Shown: positions 8,938 through 17,841, counted from the first letter of the stretch. The stretch: 64,000 nt of DNA from Methylomarinum sp. Ch1-1 (GCF_030717995.2 NZ_CP157743.1:1178001-1242000); one strand, 5' to 3'. The notes: a model not told the origin generated them from the sequence alone. Program-made: numbers and translations.

Positions 8938-10320
8938 TTAGTTGTTATCCACTAAAGGCCAGAAGCTTCGTTTTCGTCCATGTTGTTCGCGTAACTGTTG
9001 TTCATAGTCGGCATGGCTAATCAAAGGCGCGTATTCGGGATTCTGCTGATCCAGTGTGCGCAGTTTCTTCAGATAGTCTGCGGCATGCCGATAAGCTTGG
9101 GACTTGCCTCGATTCAGAATGTCGTCAAGCAGGCAGCGCTGTAACACGATACGGACATGTATTGCTGCGGCCGGCGTCAACTCCAGCAAACGGGTCAATG
9201 TCGCATAATGGCACTGCGCCAGTTCTTTCTGGTCCGCCACGACGCTTTCACGCGCCAGTTCGAACTCTTCCAATCTGAGTAGCAATTCCAGTTTGGCGAC
9301 TGCGGAATTTTTTTGCATGACCAAATCGATTGCCTGTTGGCGTAGGCGTGTCGCTTCGTCCTTGGTGACCAGGGGAATGAGCGCCTGCAGATTTTCGAAG
9401 GTCGGACTGAGTTCGAGACGCGATCTTAAGGCTTCCAGTTGTTGTTGCGGTTGCTGTAGCGCTTGGCGGCATTGCGCCAGTAAAGACAAACGTTCGATAT
9501 TTTCATCTCGCCAAGCAGTCGTTGGCCAAGGTTCGGTCAACCACTGTAAAGCCCCTTGATAATCTTCACAGCGCATATAGAAGCGCGCCAGATCTTCGAG
9601 CTGCATGGGGTTTGGTTGCGAACTGGCCAAGAGGACTGCGCGCCGATATAAGTCCGTATCTTTCAAGGCTTCGGCGATTGCTAGGAGATTGACTTTCCAG
9701 CTCAAATACCTCAGGTCTTCTGCGCCTTGATCCAACGCCTTGCGCAGCCCCGTTTCGTAATAGAAAGCCAGCTGGCGCAACTCATCTTTGCTTAACAGCA
9801 AATGGGCATTGGGCAGTAAGGGATCGAAAATGGCGTAATCGTTGTCATTGGCCATGCGTTTGACCCGCTCCAACCATCCTTCCGGTGGCTCTGGGCTGCG
9901 CTTGGCTGCTTGCAACCATAACAGACAAGCTTGTTGATACAGATCGCCGACATAACCGTTGGAGTCATCGCATCGCTCCAGGCTGTTGGCTGCGGTATTC
10001 AGAAATGCATCCAGCAGCGCGAATGCCTGCTCGGGAGACTTTGGCAGAATATGTTGTTCAATTTCGGCAAGCAGTTGTTGAATTTCATCGCCAAAGGCGT
10101 CGGTTTCGTAATAATCGTAAAACTTTCTTCCCCGTTTCAGGCTCGTGATTTGTTTTCGCAATGATTTTTCCAAGGCATCGCAATCTTCTATTAAGAGGAG
10201 GCGCTCGATGCGTTGGTCAATGCTCTTATCTATGGCGCCATGCAAACTGGCGGTGAACTCCGCCAGCACGTCTTTGTTTAGTTCAGCCAGGTTGGCCTGT
10301 AAAGAGTCTTTCTCATTCAT
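8938..10320 (-). CDS. DUF6880-like helical protein of unknown function
   Basis: The product has 460 residues and is almost entirely predicted helical, with repeated Leu/Ala-rich segments reminiscent of TPR or HEAT arrays (for example residues 205-330). It contains no catalytic motif that I can see. It resembles the C-terminal region of the SWIM-zinc-finger-associated DUF6880 family, but no SWIM Cys/His motif is present. The start is an ATG at 10320. The gene lies downstream of purD on the same strand, 171 bp away, beyond an inverted repeat. Its 3' end exists as a second truncated copy at 6049-6114, evidence of local duplication. The family name is tentative; the coding call is firm because of its length and codon use. 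Confidence 0.7.
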   Translation of the reverse strand: MNEKDSLQANLAELNKDVLAEFTASLHGAIDKSIDQRIERLLLIEDCDALEKSLRKQITSLKRGRKFYDYYETDAFGDEIQQLLAEIEQHILPKSPEQAFALLDAFLNTAANSLERCDDSNGYVGDLYQQACLLWLQAAKRSPEPPEGWLERVKRMANDNDYAIFDPLLPNAHLLLSKDELRQLAFYYETGLRKALDQGAEDLRYLSWKVNLLAIAEALKDTDLYRRAVLLASSQPNPMQLEDLARFYMRCEDYQGALQWLTEPWPTTAWRDENIERLSLLAQCRQALQQPQQQLEALRSRLELSPTFENLQALIPLVTKDEATRLRQQAIDLVMQKNSAVAKLELLLRLEEFELARESVVADQKELAQCHYATLTRLLELTPAAAIHVRIVLQRCLLDDILNRGKSQAYRHAADYLKKLRTLDQQNPEYAPLISHADYEQQLREQHGRKRSFWPLVDNN

Positions 10321-10450
10321 CGAAGGTATCTCGCAGTCAGGTCAGGATACGTCATAACCGATGCCCGATTGAAGAAAGGGCTAGGGTGCGTTGTTCCGCA
10401 TTCCGCAAGGCTTCATGCGGGCTACTTGCTTCTGCTTCTATCAGTGTCGG

Positions 10451-10474
10451 TCGGGTTAGGAATGCCTAACCCGA
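10451..10474. repeat. Inverted repeat between purD and the DUF6880-like gene
   Basis: TCGGGTTAGG at 10451-10460 pairs with CCTAACCCGA at 10465-10474 around a 4-base loop. It lies 17 bp beyond the purD stop. No T-run follows on the minus strand, so it is not a classical intrinsic terminator, although it could pause or stabilise the purD transcript. Confidence 0.5.
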
Positions 10475-10491
10475 CAAATTAATCATACAGA

Positions 10492-11772
10492 TCAACCCGC
10501 TTTAATTGCCTTAAAGCCGATGTCGGTGCGGTAATAGACGCCGTCCCAGCTGATTTGCCGGGTCAATTGATAGGCTTTGTCTTGCGCGTCGGCGATGCTG
10601 TTGCCCAAGGCGGTGGCGCACAGCACGCGGCCGCCGGCGGTGACGACGCCTTGTTCGCTTTGTTGGGTGCCGGCATGGAATACCTTGCTGTCGGCAGTTT
10701 CCTGTTCAGGCAGGCCTGAAATAACATCACCCTTGCGGTAGTTGTCGGGATAGCCGCCGGCCGCCAATACCACGCCCAATGCGGGGCGTTGGTCCCACTG
10801 CGTTTCGGTTTTATCCAGGCTCTGGTCCAGGGCCGCCTGACACAGATCGACCAGGTCGCTTTGAAGGCGCATCATGATCGGCTGGGTTTCCGGATCGCCG
10901 AAGCGGCAGTTGTATTCCAGCACCTTGATCGAGCCATCTTTGTTGATCATCAGACCGGCATAGAGGAAGCCGGTATATGGGTGGCCGTCTTCGCGCATGC
11001 CTTGCAGCGTCGGGTTGATGACTTCATTCATCACGCGTTGGTAGATTTCGTCGGTGACCACCGGCGCCGGCGAATACGCGCCCATGCCGCCGGTGTTCGG
11101 GCCGGCGTCGCCGTTGTCGCGGGCCTTGTGGTCTTGCGAGGTCGCCATCGGCAGCGCATGCTCTCCGTCGGCGATGACGATGAAGCTGGCTTCCTCGCCG
11201 TCGAGGAATTCCTCGATCACGACGCGGTGGCCGGCTTCGCCGAAGCTGTTGCCGGACAGCATGTCTTCGACCGCGTCTGTCGCCTCTTGTTCGCTTTGCG
11301 CGACGATCACGCCTTTACCGGCCGCTAGGCCGTCGGCTTTGACCACGATAGGCGCGCCCTTGGTTTTAATATAATCGATGGCCGCCCGGGTATCGGTGAA
11401 GGTCTGGTATTCGGCGGTCGGAATATTGTGGCGGGCCATGAAATCCTTACAGAAGGCTTTGGAGCCTTCCAGTTGCGCGGCGGCGGCTGATGGGCCGAAG
11501 CAGGCTAAACCTGCGGCCTGAAAGCTGTCGACGATGCCGGCGACCAGCGGCGCTTCCGGGCCGATGATAGTCAGGCCGATTTGTTCTTGCTGGGCGAATT
11601 CGACTAGAGCGGGAATGTCGTCGACGCCGATCGCGACGTTTTCGATGCCGTCTTCCAACGCGGTGCCGGCGTTGCCGGGCGCGACATAGACGCGGCTGAC
11701 TTTGCTTGATTGTTTCGCTTTCCAGGCCAGTGCATGTTCACGGCCGCCACTGCCAACGATGAGGATTTTCAT
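10492..11772 (-). CDS. purD: Phosphoribosylamine--glycine ligase (GARS)
   Basis: Full-length 426-residue PurD. It makes glycinamide ribonucleotide from phosphoribosylamine, glycine and ATP, the second step of purine synthesis, in the cytosol. The N-terminal nucleotide-binding motif GSGGREHALAWK spans residues 7-18. The ATP-grasp fold follows, with the loop PIVVKADGLAAGKGV, and the metal and glycine-binding segment GPNTGGMGAYSP is present. The ATG at 11772 gives the normal family length. It follows purH on the same strand, the usual gammaproteobacterial fis-purH-purD order, but with 119 bp and a palindromic repeat (11806-11883) in between. That makes tight coupling to purH less certain. Confidence 0.97.
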   Translation of the reverse strand: MKILIVGSGGREHALAWKAKQSSKVSRVYVAPGNAGTALEDGIENVAIGVDDIPALVEFAQQEQIGLTIIGPEAPLVAGIVDSFQAAGLACFGPSAAAAQLEGSKAFCKDFMARHNIPTAEYQTFTDTRAAIDYIKTKGAPIVVKADGLAAGKGVIVAQSEQEATDAVEDMLSGNSFGEAGHRVVIEEFLDGEEASFIVIADGEHALPMATSQDHKARDNGDAGPNTGGMGAYSPAPVVTDEIYQRVMNEVINPTLQGMREDGHPYTGFLYAGLMINKDGSIKVLEYNCRFGDPETQPIMMRLQSDLVDLCQAALDQSLDKTETQWDQRPALGVVLAAGGYPDNYRKGDVISGLPEQETADSKVFHAGTQQSEQGVVTAGGRVLCATALGNSIADAQDKAYQLTRQISWDGVYYRTDIGFKAIKAG

Positions 11773-11805
11773 GAGTATCTTTGCGGGCTGAAGTTGAATT
11801 ATCTA

Positions 11806-11883
11806 TTGTAGGATGTGCTGAACAAAGTGAAGCGCATCGTTGAATTACGATCGATGCGCTTCCTATCGTCAGCACATCCTACA
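11806..11883. repeat. Dispersed palindromic repeat, family C copy 1
   Basis: The unit TGTAGGATGTGCTGA ... GAAGCGCATCG is answered by CGATGCGCTTC ... TCAGCACATCCTACA, giving a long imperfect hairpin between purH and purD. A second copy with the same GATGTGCTGAAC and CGCTTCCTATCGTCAGCACA blocks is at 39427-39492. It is non-coding and intergenic. Confidence 0.7.
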
Positions 11884-11891
11884 GAAAGGGA

Positions 11892-13451
11892 TTAATGACG
11901 GAAATGACGCATGCCGGTCAATACCATCGCTAGGCCGTGTTCGTCGGCGGCGGCGATGACTTCCTCGTCGCGCATCGAGCCGCCCGGATGAATGACTGCG
12001 GTGACGCCGGCAGCGGCGGCGGCGTCGATGCCATCGCGGAACGGGAAGAAGGCGTCCGAAGCCATCACCGAGCCGGGCACTTCCAGGCCTTCGTCGGCCG
12101 CCTTGATGCCGGCGATCTTGGCCGAATAGACTCGGCTCATTTGGCCGGCGCCGACGCCGATCGTGCGTCCGCCTTTGCCGTAGACGATCGCATTGGACTT
12201 GACGAACTTGGCGACTTTCCAAGTAAACAACAAGTCGTTCATTTCCTGTTCCGTTGGCGCCCGTTTGCTGACGACCTTGACTTCGGCGGCGCTGATGCTG
12301 CCATAATCCTTGTCTTGCACCAGCAGACCGCCGGAGACGCGTTTGAAATCCAGCGCGGGGGCATGGCCGCTGTTCCATAGGCCGGCTTCCAGCACGCGCA
12401 CGTTTTGTTTGGCTGCCAGCACCTGTTGCGCGGCCGGGGTCACGGTCGGGGCGATGATCACTTCGACGAATTGGCGCTTGATGATTTCGGCCGCGGTTTG
12501 TTCGTCCAATTCGCGGTTGAAGGCGATGATGCCGCCGAACGCGGAAGTCGGGTCGGTCGCGTAAGCCAGGTCATAGGCCGTGAAAATATCGTCGGCAATC
12601 GCCACGCCGCAGGGGTTGGCGTGTTTGACGATGACGCAGGCCGCCTGTTCGTCGAATTCCTTAACGCATTCCAGCGCGGCGTCGGCGTCGGCAATGTTGT
12701 TATAGGACAGTTCCTTGCCTTGCAATTGTTTGGCCGCCGAAATGGTGCCGGATTGCGCATCTTTTTCCCGGTAGAACGCCGCTTTTTGATGAGGATTCTC
12801 GCCATAGCGCATCGTCTGTAGGCGATGAAACTGCAGATTCAACGTATCGGGGAAGGCTTGCTGATTGACGCCGGCCAAATAGGCGGAAATCGCTGTATCA
12901 TAACGGGCGGTGTGTTCGAAGCCTTTCAGCGCCAGATCGAAACGTGTTTGCTGACTCAGGCTGACGTCATTGGCCTGCAGTTCGCTCAGGATGGCTTGAT
13001 AATCGTCAGGATTGACGACGACGGCGACATCGGCGTGATTCTTGGCCGCCGCGCGCAGCATCGTCGGACCGCCGATATCGATGTTTTCGATCGCCGTTTC
13101 CAGGTCGCAATCGGGATTCGCGACGGTTTGCTCGAAGGGATAGAGGTTGACGACCACCATATCGATGGCTTTGATATCGTTAGCCGCCATCACTTCATCA
13201 TCGATGCCGCGACGCCCGAGTATGCCGCCATGGACCTTCGGATGTAGGGTCTTGACCCGGCCGGCCATCATTTCAGGAAAGCCTGTGTAATCGGACACTT
13301 CGGTGACGGCGACTTGGTTTTGCTGCAGCAGTTTGGCGGTACCGCCTGTCGACAGCAATTCTATGCCCAGTTGCGTCAGCTGCTGGCAAAATTCAAGCAC
13401 GCCGGTTTTGTCCGAGACGCTGACCAGGGCGCGGGTAACTTTTTTCTTCAT
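11892..13451 (-). CDS. purH: Bifunctional AICAR formyltransferase / IMP cyclohydrolase
   Basis: 519 residues, the usual size. It carries out the last two steps of IMP synthesis: formyl transfer to AICAR, then ring closure. The N-terminal MGS-like cyclohydrolase domain contains STGGTAK at residues 34-40. The C-terminal transformylase domain contains the catalytic Lys-His pair at 276-277 (VKHANPCG). The start is the ATG at 13451. It lies 29 bp downstream of fis and heads toward purD, all on the minus strand, so dusB-fis-purH probably form one transcript. Nothing looks damaged. A PurR operator could not be picked out with confidence. Confidence 0.97.
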   Translation of the reverse strand: MKKKVTRALVSVSDKTGVLEFCQQLTQLGIELLSTGGTAKLLQQNQVAVTEVSDYTGFPEMMAGRVKTLHPKVHGGILGRRGIDDEVMAANDIKAIDMVVVNLYPFEQTVANPDCDLETAIENIDIGGPTMLRAAAKNHADVAVVVNPDDYQAILSELQANDVSLSQQTRFDLALKGFEHTARYDTAISAYLAGVNQQAFPDTLNLQFHRLQTMRYGENPHQKAAFYREKDAQSGTISAAKQLQGKELSYNNIADADAALECVKEFDEQAACVIVKHANPCGVAIADDIFTAYDLAYATDPTSAFGGIIAFNRELDEQTAAEIIKRQFVEVIIAPTVTPAAQQVLAAKQNVRVLEAGLWNSGHAPALDFKRVSGGLLVQDKDYGSISAAEVKVVSKRAPTEQEMNDLLFTWKVAKFVKSNAIVYGKGGRTIGVGAGQMSRVYSAKIAGIKAADEGLEVPGSVMASDAFFPFRDGIDAAAAAGVTAVIHPGGSMRDEEVIAAADEHGLAMVLTGMRHFRH

Positions 13452-13480
13452 GTAAACAAACCTCAGGGGATTTTTTAAAA

Positions 13481-13765
13481 TTAACTGATGCCGTATTGGT
13501 CCAGCTTTTTGCGCAATGTGCTGCGGCTCAGACCCAAGATTTTGGCGGTTTTGGTCTGATTATAATTGGCGTGCTTGAGCGCGGTTTCCAGCAACGGTTT
13601 TTCAACTTCGGCCAGCACCAAGGCGTATAGGCCGGAGGAATCGTGGCCATTGAGCTGGGAAAAATAGCCGTCGACGGCATAGCGGACATGCTCGGATAAC
13701 GGCCGGGTGCTGTCGTTGGCGGAGCTGATAGGTATACTGTCTTTGTCAATTTGGGGTGCGATCAT
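13481..13765 (-). CDS. fis: Fis-family nucleoid protein / transcriptional regulator
   Basis: 94 residues, close to E. coli Fis (98). Fis dimers bend DNA and activate rRNA and other growth-linked promoters. The C-terminal helix-turn-helix is clear: [20 protein letters not shown] at about residues 67-86, which is nearly invariant in the family. The N-terminal third is variable, as usual. It starts 3 bp after the dusB stop, so translation is probably coupled, as in the E. coli dusB-fis operon. Here purH follows directly, the arrangement found in pseudomonads and methanotrophs. Confidence 0.95.
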   Translation of the reverse strand: MIAPQIDKDSIPISSANDSTRPLSEHVRYAVDGYFSQLNGHDSSGLYALVLAEVEKPLLETALKHANYNQTKTAKILGLSRSTLRKKLDQYGIS

Positions 13766-13768
13766 TAT

Positions 13769-14749
13769 TCAAGCTGTATTGTGCGTGATGTCGTTGAACG
13801 ATAAATTAACCAGCGCCAGTTGAGCTGCCGGGAGTTGCGCCTGATTAATCTCTTGTTTGCGGGCCGCGGGAAGAGAGCCCAGTTTGTCAAAATACCAGCC
13901 GATATGCTTGCGCGCTATTCTAACACCGCTGATATTCCCGTAGAAGCTGTATAAGTTTTCCAGATGATTATTAATTATCGATTGAGCTTCGCTCCGCGTT
14001 GGCATAGCGTAGTGTGCCGAAGCATCGAGTCGATTCTGTATTTCCTGAAATATCCAAGGCTTGCCTTGTGCCGCACGGCCGATCATGACGGCATCGGCGC
14101 CGGTTTCGTGCAGGACTTTTTTGGCTTTCTCGGCGGAGTCGATATCGCCATTGGCGATGACCGGAATGGCGACCGTTTGTTTAACCCGCTTGATCGTGTC
14201 ATATTCCGCTGCGCCATTGAATTTACAGGCCCTGGTGCGGCCATGGATCGCTAAGGCTTGTATGCCGCAGTTTTCGGCTATTTTGGCGATGGCCAGCGCA
14301 TTGCGGTTTTGTTTGTCCCATCCTGTGCGTATCTTCAGCGTGACCGGAACGGACACGGCGTCGACGACACGAGTCAGGATTTTTTCCACCAGGGCTTCGT
14401 CTCTTAACAAGGCCGAGCCGGCCGCGACCGAACAGACCTTTTTCGCCGGACAGCCCATGTTGATGTCGATGATATGCGCGCCACGGGCGACATTGATTGT
14501 TGCCGCGGCGGCCATTTGTTCGGGGTCGGTGCCGAGTATCTGTACCGAACGCAAACCGCTGTCGCCGCTATGGTCGGTTTTTTGCAAGGTTCTTTTGTGA
14601 TTTTGCAGCTGAGGGCTGGAGGCGACCATTTCCGAGACCGTCAGGCCCGCGCCGAATTGCTTGCACAGCTCCCTGAACGGGCGGTCGGTAATGCCCGCCA
14701 TCGGCGCAAGGATCAGGTTGTTAGCGAGTTTATACGGGCCGATCTGCAT
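13769..14749 (-). CDS. dusB: tRNA-dihydrouridine synthase B
   Basis: 326 residues. It reduces uridine to dihydrouridine at position 17 of tRNAs, using FMN and NADPH. The flavin-binding TIM barrel starts with LAPMAGITDRPFREL (residues 15-29). The catalytic Cys is in NMGCPAKKVCSVAAGSALL at about residues 97-115. The phosphate-binding loop lies in DAVMIGRAAQGKPWIF. It is the first gene of the dusB-fis-purH run. In many relatives dusB follows prmA directly. Here a repeat cluster (14810-15242) and three other genes separate them, so the ancestral operon has been split. Confidence 0.96.
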   Translation of the reverse strand: MQIGPYKLANNLILAPMAGITDRPFRELCKQFGAGLTVSEMVASSPQLQNHKRTLQKTDHSGDSGLRSVQILGTDPEQMAAAATINVARGAHIIDINMGCPAKKVCSVAAGSALLRDEALVEKILTRVVDAVSVPVTLKIRTGWDKQNRNALAIAKIAENCGIQALAIHGRTRACKFNGAAEYDTIKRVKQTVAIPVIANGDIDSAEKAKKVLHETGADAVMIGRAAQGKPWIFQEIQNRLDASAHYAMPTRSEAQSIINNHLENLYSFYGNISGVRIARKHIGWYFDKLGSLPAARKQEINQAQLPAAQLALVNLSFNDITHNTA

Positions 14750-14809
14750 GTGCGTAGGGTGCTGCGAAAAGGTCGGCTATTCTACCTAAAAACGCCGAAA
14801 GGTGAAAGG

Positions 14810-14974
14810 CATCAGTTTGGCGTTCAAAAAGGGCATGGGATGTGTTTGGCGAGGATGTCGGCAGCAAGGATGCTGCCGTCAAGCCCCCAGGGATGGGTTT
14901 ACGGCGCTCCTCGACAGACACATCCCAAGCCCTACTAAACACCGCTAAAACGTTCAAACTGATGGGAGTTGCTG
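14810..14974. mobile_element. Family A mini-element, copy A1
   Basis: A 165-bp non-coding palindromic element with the internal dyad GGCAGCA-AGGA-TGCTGCC and the inverted blocks GGGCATGGGATGTGT and ACACATCCCAAGCCC. Target duplications GGTGAAAGG (14801-14809) and GGTGACAGG (14975-14983) match at 8 of 9 bases. The right end is the usual GGGAGTTGCTG. The left end begins at CATCAGTTTGG and lacks the outer CAGCAATTCC block. It lies 60 bp upstream of the dusB start codon and may affect its promoter. Confidence 0.8.
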
Positions 14975-14989
14975 GGTGACAGGGCGTTT

Positions 14990-15242
14990 CATCATTCCCG
15001 CGCTCTGCGCGGGAATGATATCTGAACCGTTCTGCGGTTCGGGACGCGGGAGCGTCCCTGACCGGGCTTCCACGCAGAGCGCTCATCGTTATACACATCT
15101 TTATGTGAACCATGTCATTCCGGCAGGGATTGCCGAAATCCAGGCTACAAGGATGTATTTGGCTTGTCATCCTTGACTCTGGATACCCGCTCCCGGCGGG
15201 TATGACGAGACTTATGTATAACGATGAGCGCAGAGCGTGGGA
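14990..15242. repeat. Compound palindromic repeat cluster including MITE-like unit D2
   Basis: 14992-15018 is a hairpin (CATTCCCGCG-CTCTG-CGCGGGAATG). 15069-15242 is a unit bounded by inverted repeats with the shared core GCTCATCGTTATACA (left 15069-15098, right 15214-15242). Between them lie two further common palindromic blocks, GGCAGGGATTGCCG at about 15121-15134 and CCCGCTCCCGGCGGG at 15187-15201. No gene is credible here. Confidence 0.6.
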
Positions 15243-15256
15243 GCCATAACGTAACG

Positions 15257-15811
15257 TTATTTTTCAGGCGTTTGTTGTGTTTCCTGTTTTTCCGGAGTTT
15301 CGGTGAAAATCGGGTTGTTTTTATCGTCTTCGTGCAGTTTGGCTTTATCACCCGGGTAAATATGCCAGAAAGACTGGTCGATAGCGCCATCGGTATAGCC
15401 GTCTTTACGCGAGTGAGTGAACGGGCACCACCAGTTCTCGACGACTTTTACCAAATAGGCATGCCACTCGAACAGCGCGACGCTGTAAGGACAATACCAA
15501 GTGCAGTTCAGAATCCAGTACAGTTTCGATTGCGCCAGGCTCAGTTTGAAGGTGCCGTCCATAGTCACCTGGCTTTTTAGGTCGTAACGGTGACTGGCGC
15601 GGTCGGGCAGGAAGTCGCCCCAGGTCTTGACGTTTTCGGCGCCGACCAGCTTCAGACTGAAATAGGTCAGATAGGCGCTGGTGATGACGAAGGGCAGCGT
15701 CAAGATGGGCAGATAAATAAACAGCAGGCCTATGGCCCGTGACAGCACCGGCATTTTTTTATGGTTGCAGCCAATTTTGACTCGTTCTGAACAGGATTCG
15801 CAGGCTTTCAT
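15257..15811 (-). CDS. Membrane protein of unknown function with Cys-rich ends
   Basis: 184 residues. The N-terminus has CESC at residues 4-7 and CNH near residue 15, a possible metal or thiol site. One long hydrophobic region (IGLLFIYLPILTLPFVITSA at about 27-46) can form one membrane segment and possibly a hairpin with what follows. A soluble part follows with more Cys and Trp (LNCTWYCPYSVALFEWH at about 100-116, NWWCPFTHSRKDGY at about 125-138), then a polar tail. I do not recognise the family. Its ATG overlaps the stop of the 57-residue metal-site protein upstream (ATGA), so the two are probably translated together and may act together on a metal or a cofactor. Confidence 0.65.
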   Translation of the reverse strand: MKACESCSERVKIGCNHKKMPVLSRAIGLLFIYLPILTLPFVITSAYLTYFSLKLVGAENVKTWGDFLPDRASHRYDLKSQVTMDGTFKLSLAQSKLYWILNCTWYCPYSVALFEWHAYLVKVVENWWCPFTHSRKDGYTDGAIDQSFWHIYPGDKAKLHEDDKNNPIFTETPEKQETQQTPEK

Positions 15812-15981
15812 TTTTTCTCCTCTGGTGGATGGGATGGTAATTGGTCTTCATTAAGTAAGCGATAGATACACAGGCAGCCTTCACAACAGAAATGTTTTTC
15901 ATCATTCTGGTCGGTTAAGCTGAAACCGGTAATGACGACCGGTTCGCCGCATAGGGCGCAGGGTTCGTTGTTTTCAGCCAT
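15808..15981 (-). CDS. Small Cys-rich protein with metal-binding domain of P-type ATPase type
   Basis: The minus strand encodes 57 residues from an ATG at 15981 to a TGA at 15808-15810. It has a CALCGEP motif (Cys8, Cys11) and, about 20 residues later, HFCCEGCLCIY (Cys32, Cys33, Cys36, Cys38). The CxxC ... FCCxGC pattern is that of the short domain at the N-terminus of some heavy-metal P-type ATPases and of stand-alone cytochrome oxidase maturation factors. A role in copper handling is inferred, not shown. It sits 7 bp after the rRNA methyltransferase gene and overlaps the next gene by ATGA. Confidence 0.75.
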   Translation of the reverse strand: MAENNEPCALCGEPVVITGFSLTDQNDEKHFCCEGCLCIYRLLNEDQLPSHPPEEKK

Positions 15982-15988
15982 GATGCGC

Positions 15989-17185
15989 CTATAAGCTGGG
16001 GGACACCGAACAGAAAAAGGTTTTTAAATAATCCGTTTCCATCACTGCCGGGTGAATGGGGTGGTCCGGTCCTTGGCCGCCGTCGGCAAAGAATATCAGG
16101 TGGCGATCGATATGGCGGGCGGAAGAGCGCAGAATCTCGTGAAGGTTTGCGCGGCTCAGGTGGTGCGAACAAGAAGCCGATACCAGGATGCCGTTTCTTT
16201 CCAGCACTTGCAACGCTAGGTGGTTCAATCGTCGATAAGCTTCGTAGCCGGCCTTGAAATCTTTCTTACGTTTGATTAATGCCGGCGGGTCCAATACCAC
16301 GATGTCATAATGCTCGTTTTGTTCCCGCGCCTGGCGGAGAAAGTCAAACACGTCGCTGCGGACAAGGCGCAGGATGTCGCCGACACCGTTTAATTCCGCG
16401 CTGCTGGCGGCCATTGCCAGCGCCGATTCGGAACTGTCGACACAGGTGACTTCGGAAGCCCCCGCCATTGCCGCTGGTATGCCCCATGCGCCCGAATAGG
16501 AAAATAAGTCCAGCACCTTCAGGCCGCGCGATAATGCGGCCAATCTGGCGCGACTATCGCGGTGATCGTAAAACCAGCCGGTTTTTTGTCCCGCCAGGAT
16601 GGAGATGTTGAAGCGGGCCTTGTTTTCCTCGATGATCAATGCCTCGGGGACTTTGCCGTAGACGATTTCCGGTTCCAGCGACAGGTTTTCCAGTTGCCTC
16701 TGGCCGTTGTCGTTTTTTAATAGGATGGCCTCGGGTTGCAGCAATTCGATTAAACAGGAAATCAGCACCTCTTTGTGTTTTTCGATGCCGGCGGTGGTGA
16801 TCTGCACCGACAGCACGGAGCCGAAGCGGTCTATGACCAGGCCGGGAAGACCGTCGCTCTCGCCAAACACCAGGCGGTAATAGGGTTTGTCAAATAGCCG
16901 CTCTCGTAAGGTCAGCGCGGTGGCCAGGCGTGATTTAAAGAAGTTCGCCCCTACTTTGAGGTTCGCTTTTCTGGACAAGAGGCGGGCGCAGATCAGCGTA
17001 TTGGGGTTGACATAGGCGGCGCCTAACGCCTTGCCGGCGTGATCCTTGACGACAGCTAGATCGCCGGGCGCAAATTGTTCCAAAGGGCTGCGTTTATTAT
17101 CGACCTCATTGCTGAACACCCATAGATGGCCTTTGCGAAGACGCTTGTCTTCATGTTTTTTTAACAATAATTCAGGAATGGACAT
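15989..17185 (-). CDS. rlmI: 23S rRNA (cytosine-C5) methyltransferase, RlmI family
   Basis: 398 residues, as in E. coli RlmI (396), which methylates C1962 of 23S rRNA. An N-terminal PUA domain (about residues 5-75, GHLWVFSNEVDN) is followed by a Rossmann methyltransferase. SAM-binding motif I is KVLDLFSYSGAWGIPAAMAGA at about residues 224-244; motif IV is VVLDPPALIKRKKDF, and the catalytic Cys is in SASCSHHLS. The ATG at 17185 is 5 bp downstream of the DUF3426 gene. Its place inside an accBC-prmA-dusB neighbourhood is unusual and suggests insertion of this three-gene block. Confidence 0.92.
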   Translation of the reverse strand: MSIPELLLKKHEDKRLRKGHLWVFSNEVDNKRSPLEQFAPGDLAVVKDHAGKALGAAYVNPNTLICARLLSRKANLKVGANFFKSRLATALTLRERLFDKPYYRLVFGESDGLPGLVIDRFGSVLSVQITTAGIEKHKEVLISCLIELLQPEAILLKNDNGQRQLENLSLEPEIVYGKVPEALIIEENKARFNISILAGQKTGWFYDHRDSRARLAALSRGLKVLDLFSYSGAWGIPAAMAGASEVTCVDSSESALAMAASSAELNGVGDILRLVRSDVFDFLRQAREQNEHYDIVVLDPPALIKRKKDFKAGYEAYRRLNHLALQVLERNGILVSASCSHHLSRANLHEILRSSARHIDRHLIFFADGGQGPDHPIHPAVMETDYLKTFFCSVSPSL

Positions 17186-17190
17186 GATGG

Positions 17191-17838
17191 TTAGCGTAAC
17201 TTGAAAGTGTAGCCGCCGATTTTATGACTCGGGGCGGCGATATCGAACACGATTTCCGCGCTTTCGTCGACGGCAAGTGGGGCGCCGGAAGACTGATAGT
17301 GTCGGGCGGAAAACACTCTTTCCGCGAAGGGCTCGCCGGTAAAGTTGAGCAGGGTCAATTGAATGTCCGGATAGGCTTGGGCAAACCCGGCCTGATTGAC
17401 GATGATCGCTTTGAAGCGGTAGCTGTATTCGCCGTTGGCCTCCAGTGTTCCATGCATTATACTAATTTCATTGGGGTTTTTATAGTCGGGTAGCTGGCAA
17501 TCGAACGTTTGACATGTTTTCAACAGCCAAGGGCGCAGCGCTGGATCTTGGCTTAAGTGATAAGCTTCGAAATAGAAAAACTGGCCAAGCAAGATCATTA
17601 GTCCCAGTAGAAAACCGAACAGCCATAACTTGGTGCGCGGTTTAGCGCCTTCATCGCTGGCGGAGAAGGGTTGGATGCTTTGTCGTTGCCGCTCATCTGT
17701 TATCGGTTGGTCGCTGATGTATTCCAGCGCGTCAAACATCGTCGCGCAGTTGCTGCATTTCATCATGCCTCGGCAAGCGCGCAAATCTTCGGTGCTAACG
17801 ATATGCTGGCTTTTGCATTCCGGGCATTGGGTAAACAT
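17191..17838 (-). CDS. Zinc-ribbon, DUF3426 membrane protein
   Basis: 215 residues. The N-terminal zinc ribbon has CPEC at residues 5-8 and CSNC at about 28-31. A disordered linker and one transmembrane helix follow (LWLFGFLLGLMILLGQFFYF, about 72-91). The C-terminal periplasmic beta domain is DUF3426, in which a Cys pair (LLKTCQTFDCQLP) could form a disulfide. The function of the family is unknown. The gene directly follows prmA with a 3-bp gap, a pairing widespread in Gamma- and Betaproteobacteria. Confidence 0.85.
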   Translation of the reverse strand: MFTQCPECKSQHIVSTEDLRACRGMMKCSNCATMFDALEYISDQPITDERQRQSIQPFSASDEGAKPRTKLWLFGFLLGLMILLGQFFYFEAYHLSQDPALRPWLLKTCQTFDCQLPDYKNPNEISIMHGTLEANGEYSYRFKAIIVNQAGFAQAYPDIQLTLLNFTGEPFAERVFSARHYQSSGAPLAVDESAEIVFDIAAPSHKIGGYTFKLR

Positions 17839-17841
17839 GAT

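Noticed and set aside
10789-11328. 179-codon plus-strand open frame
   Set aside because: It lies entirely opposite purD and has the composition of an antisense shadow.
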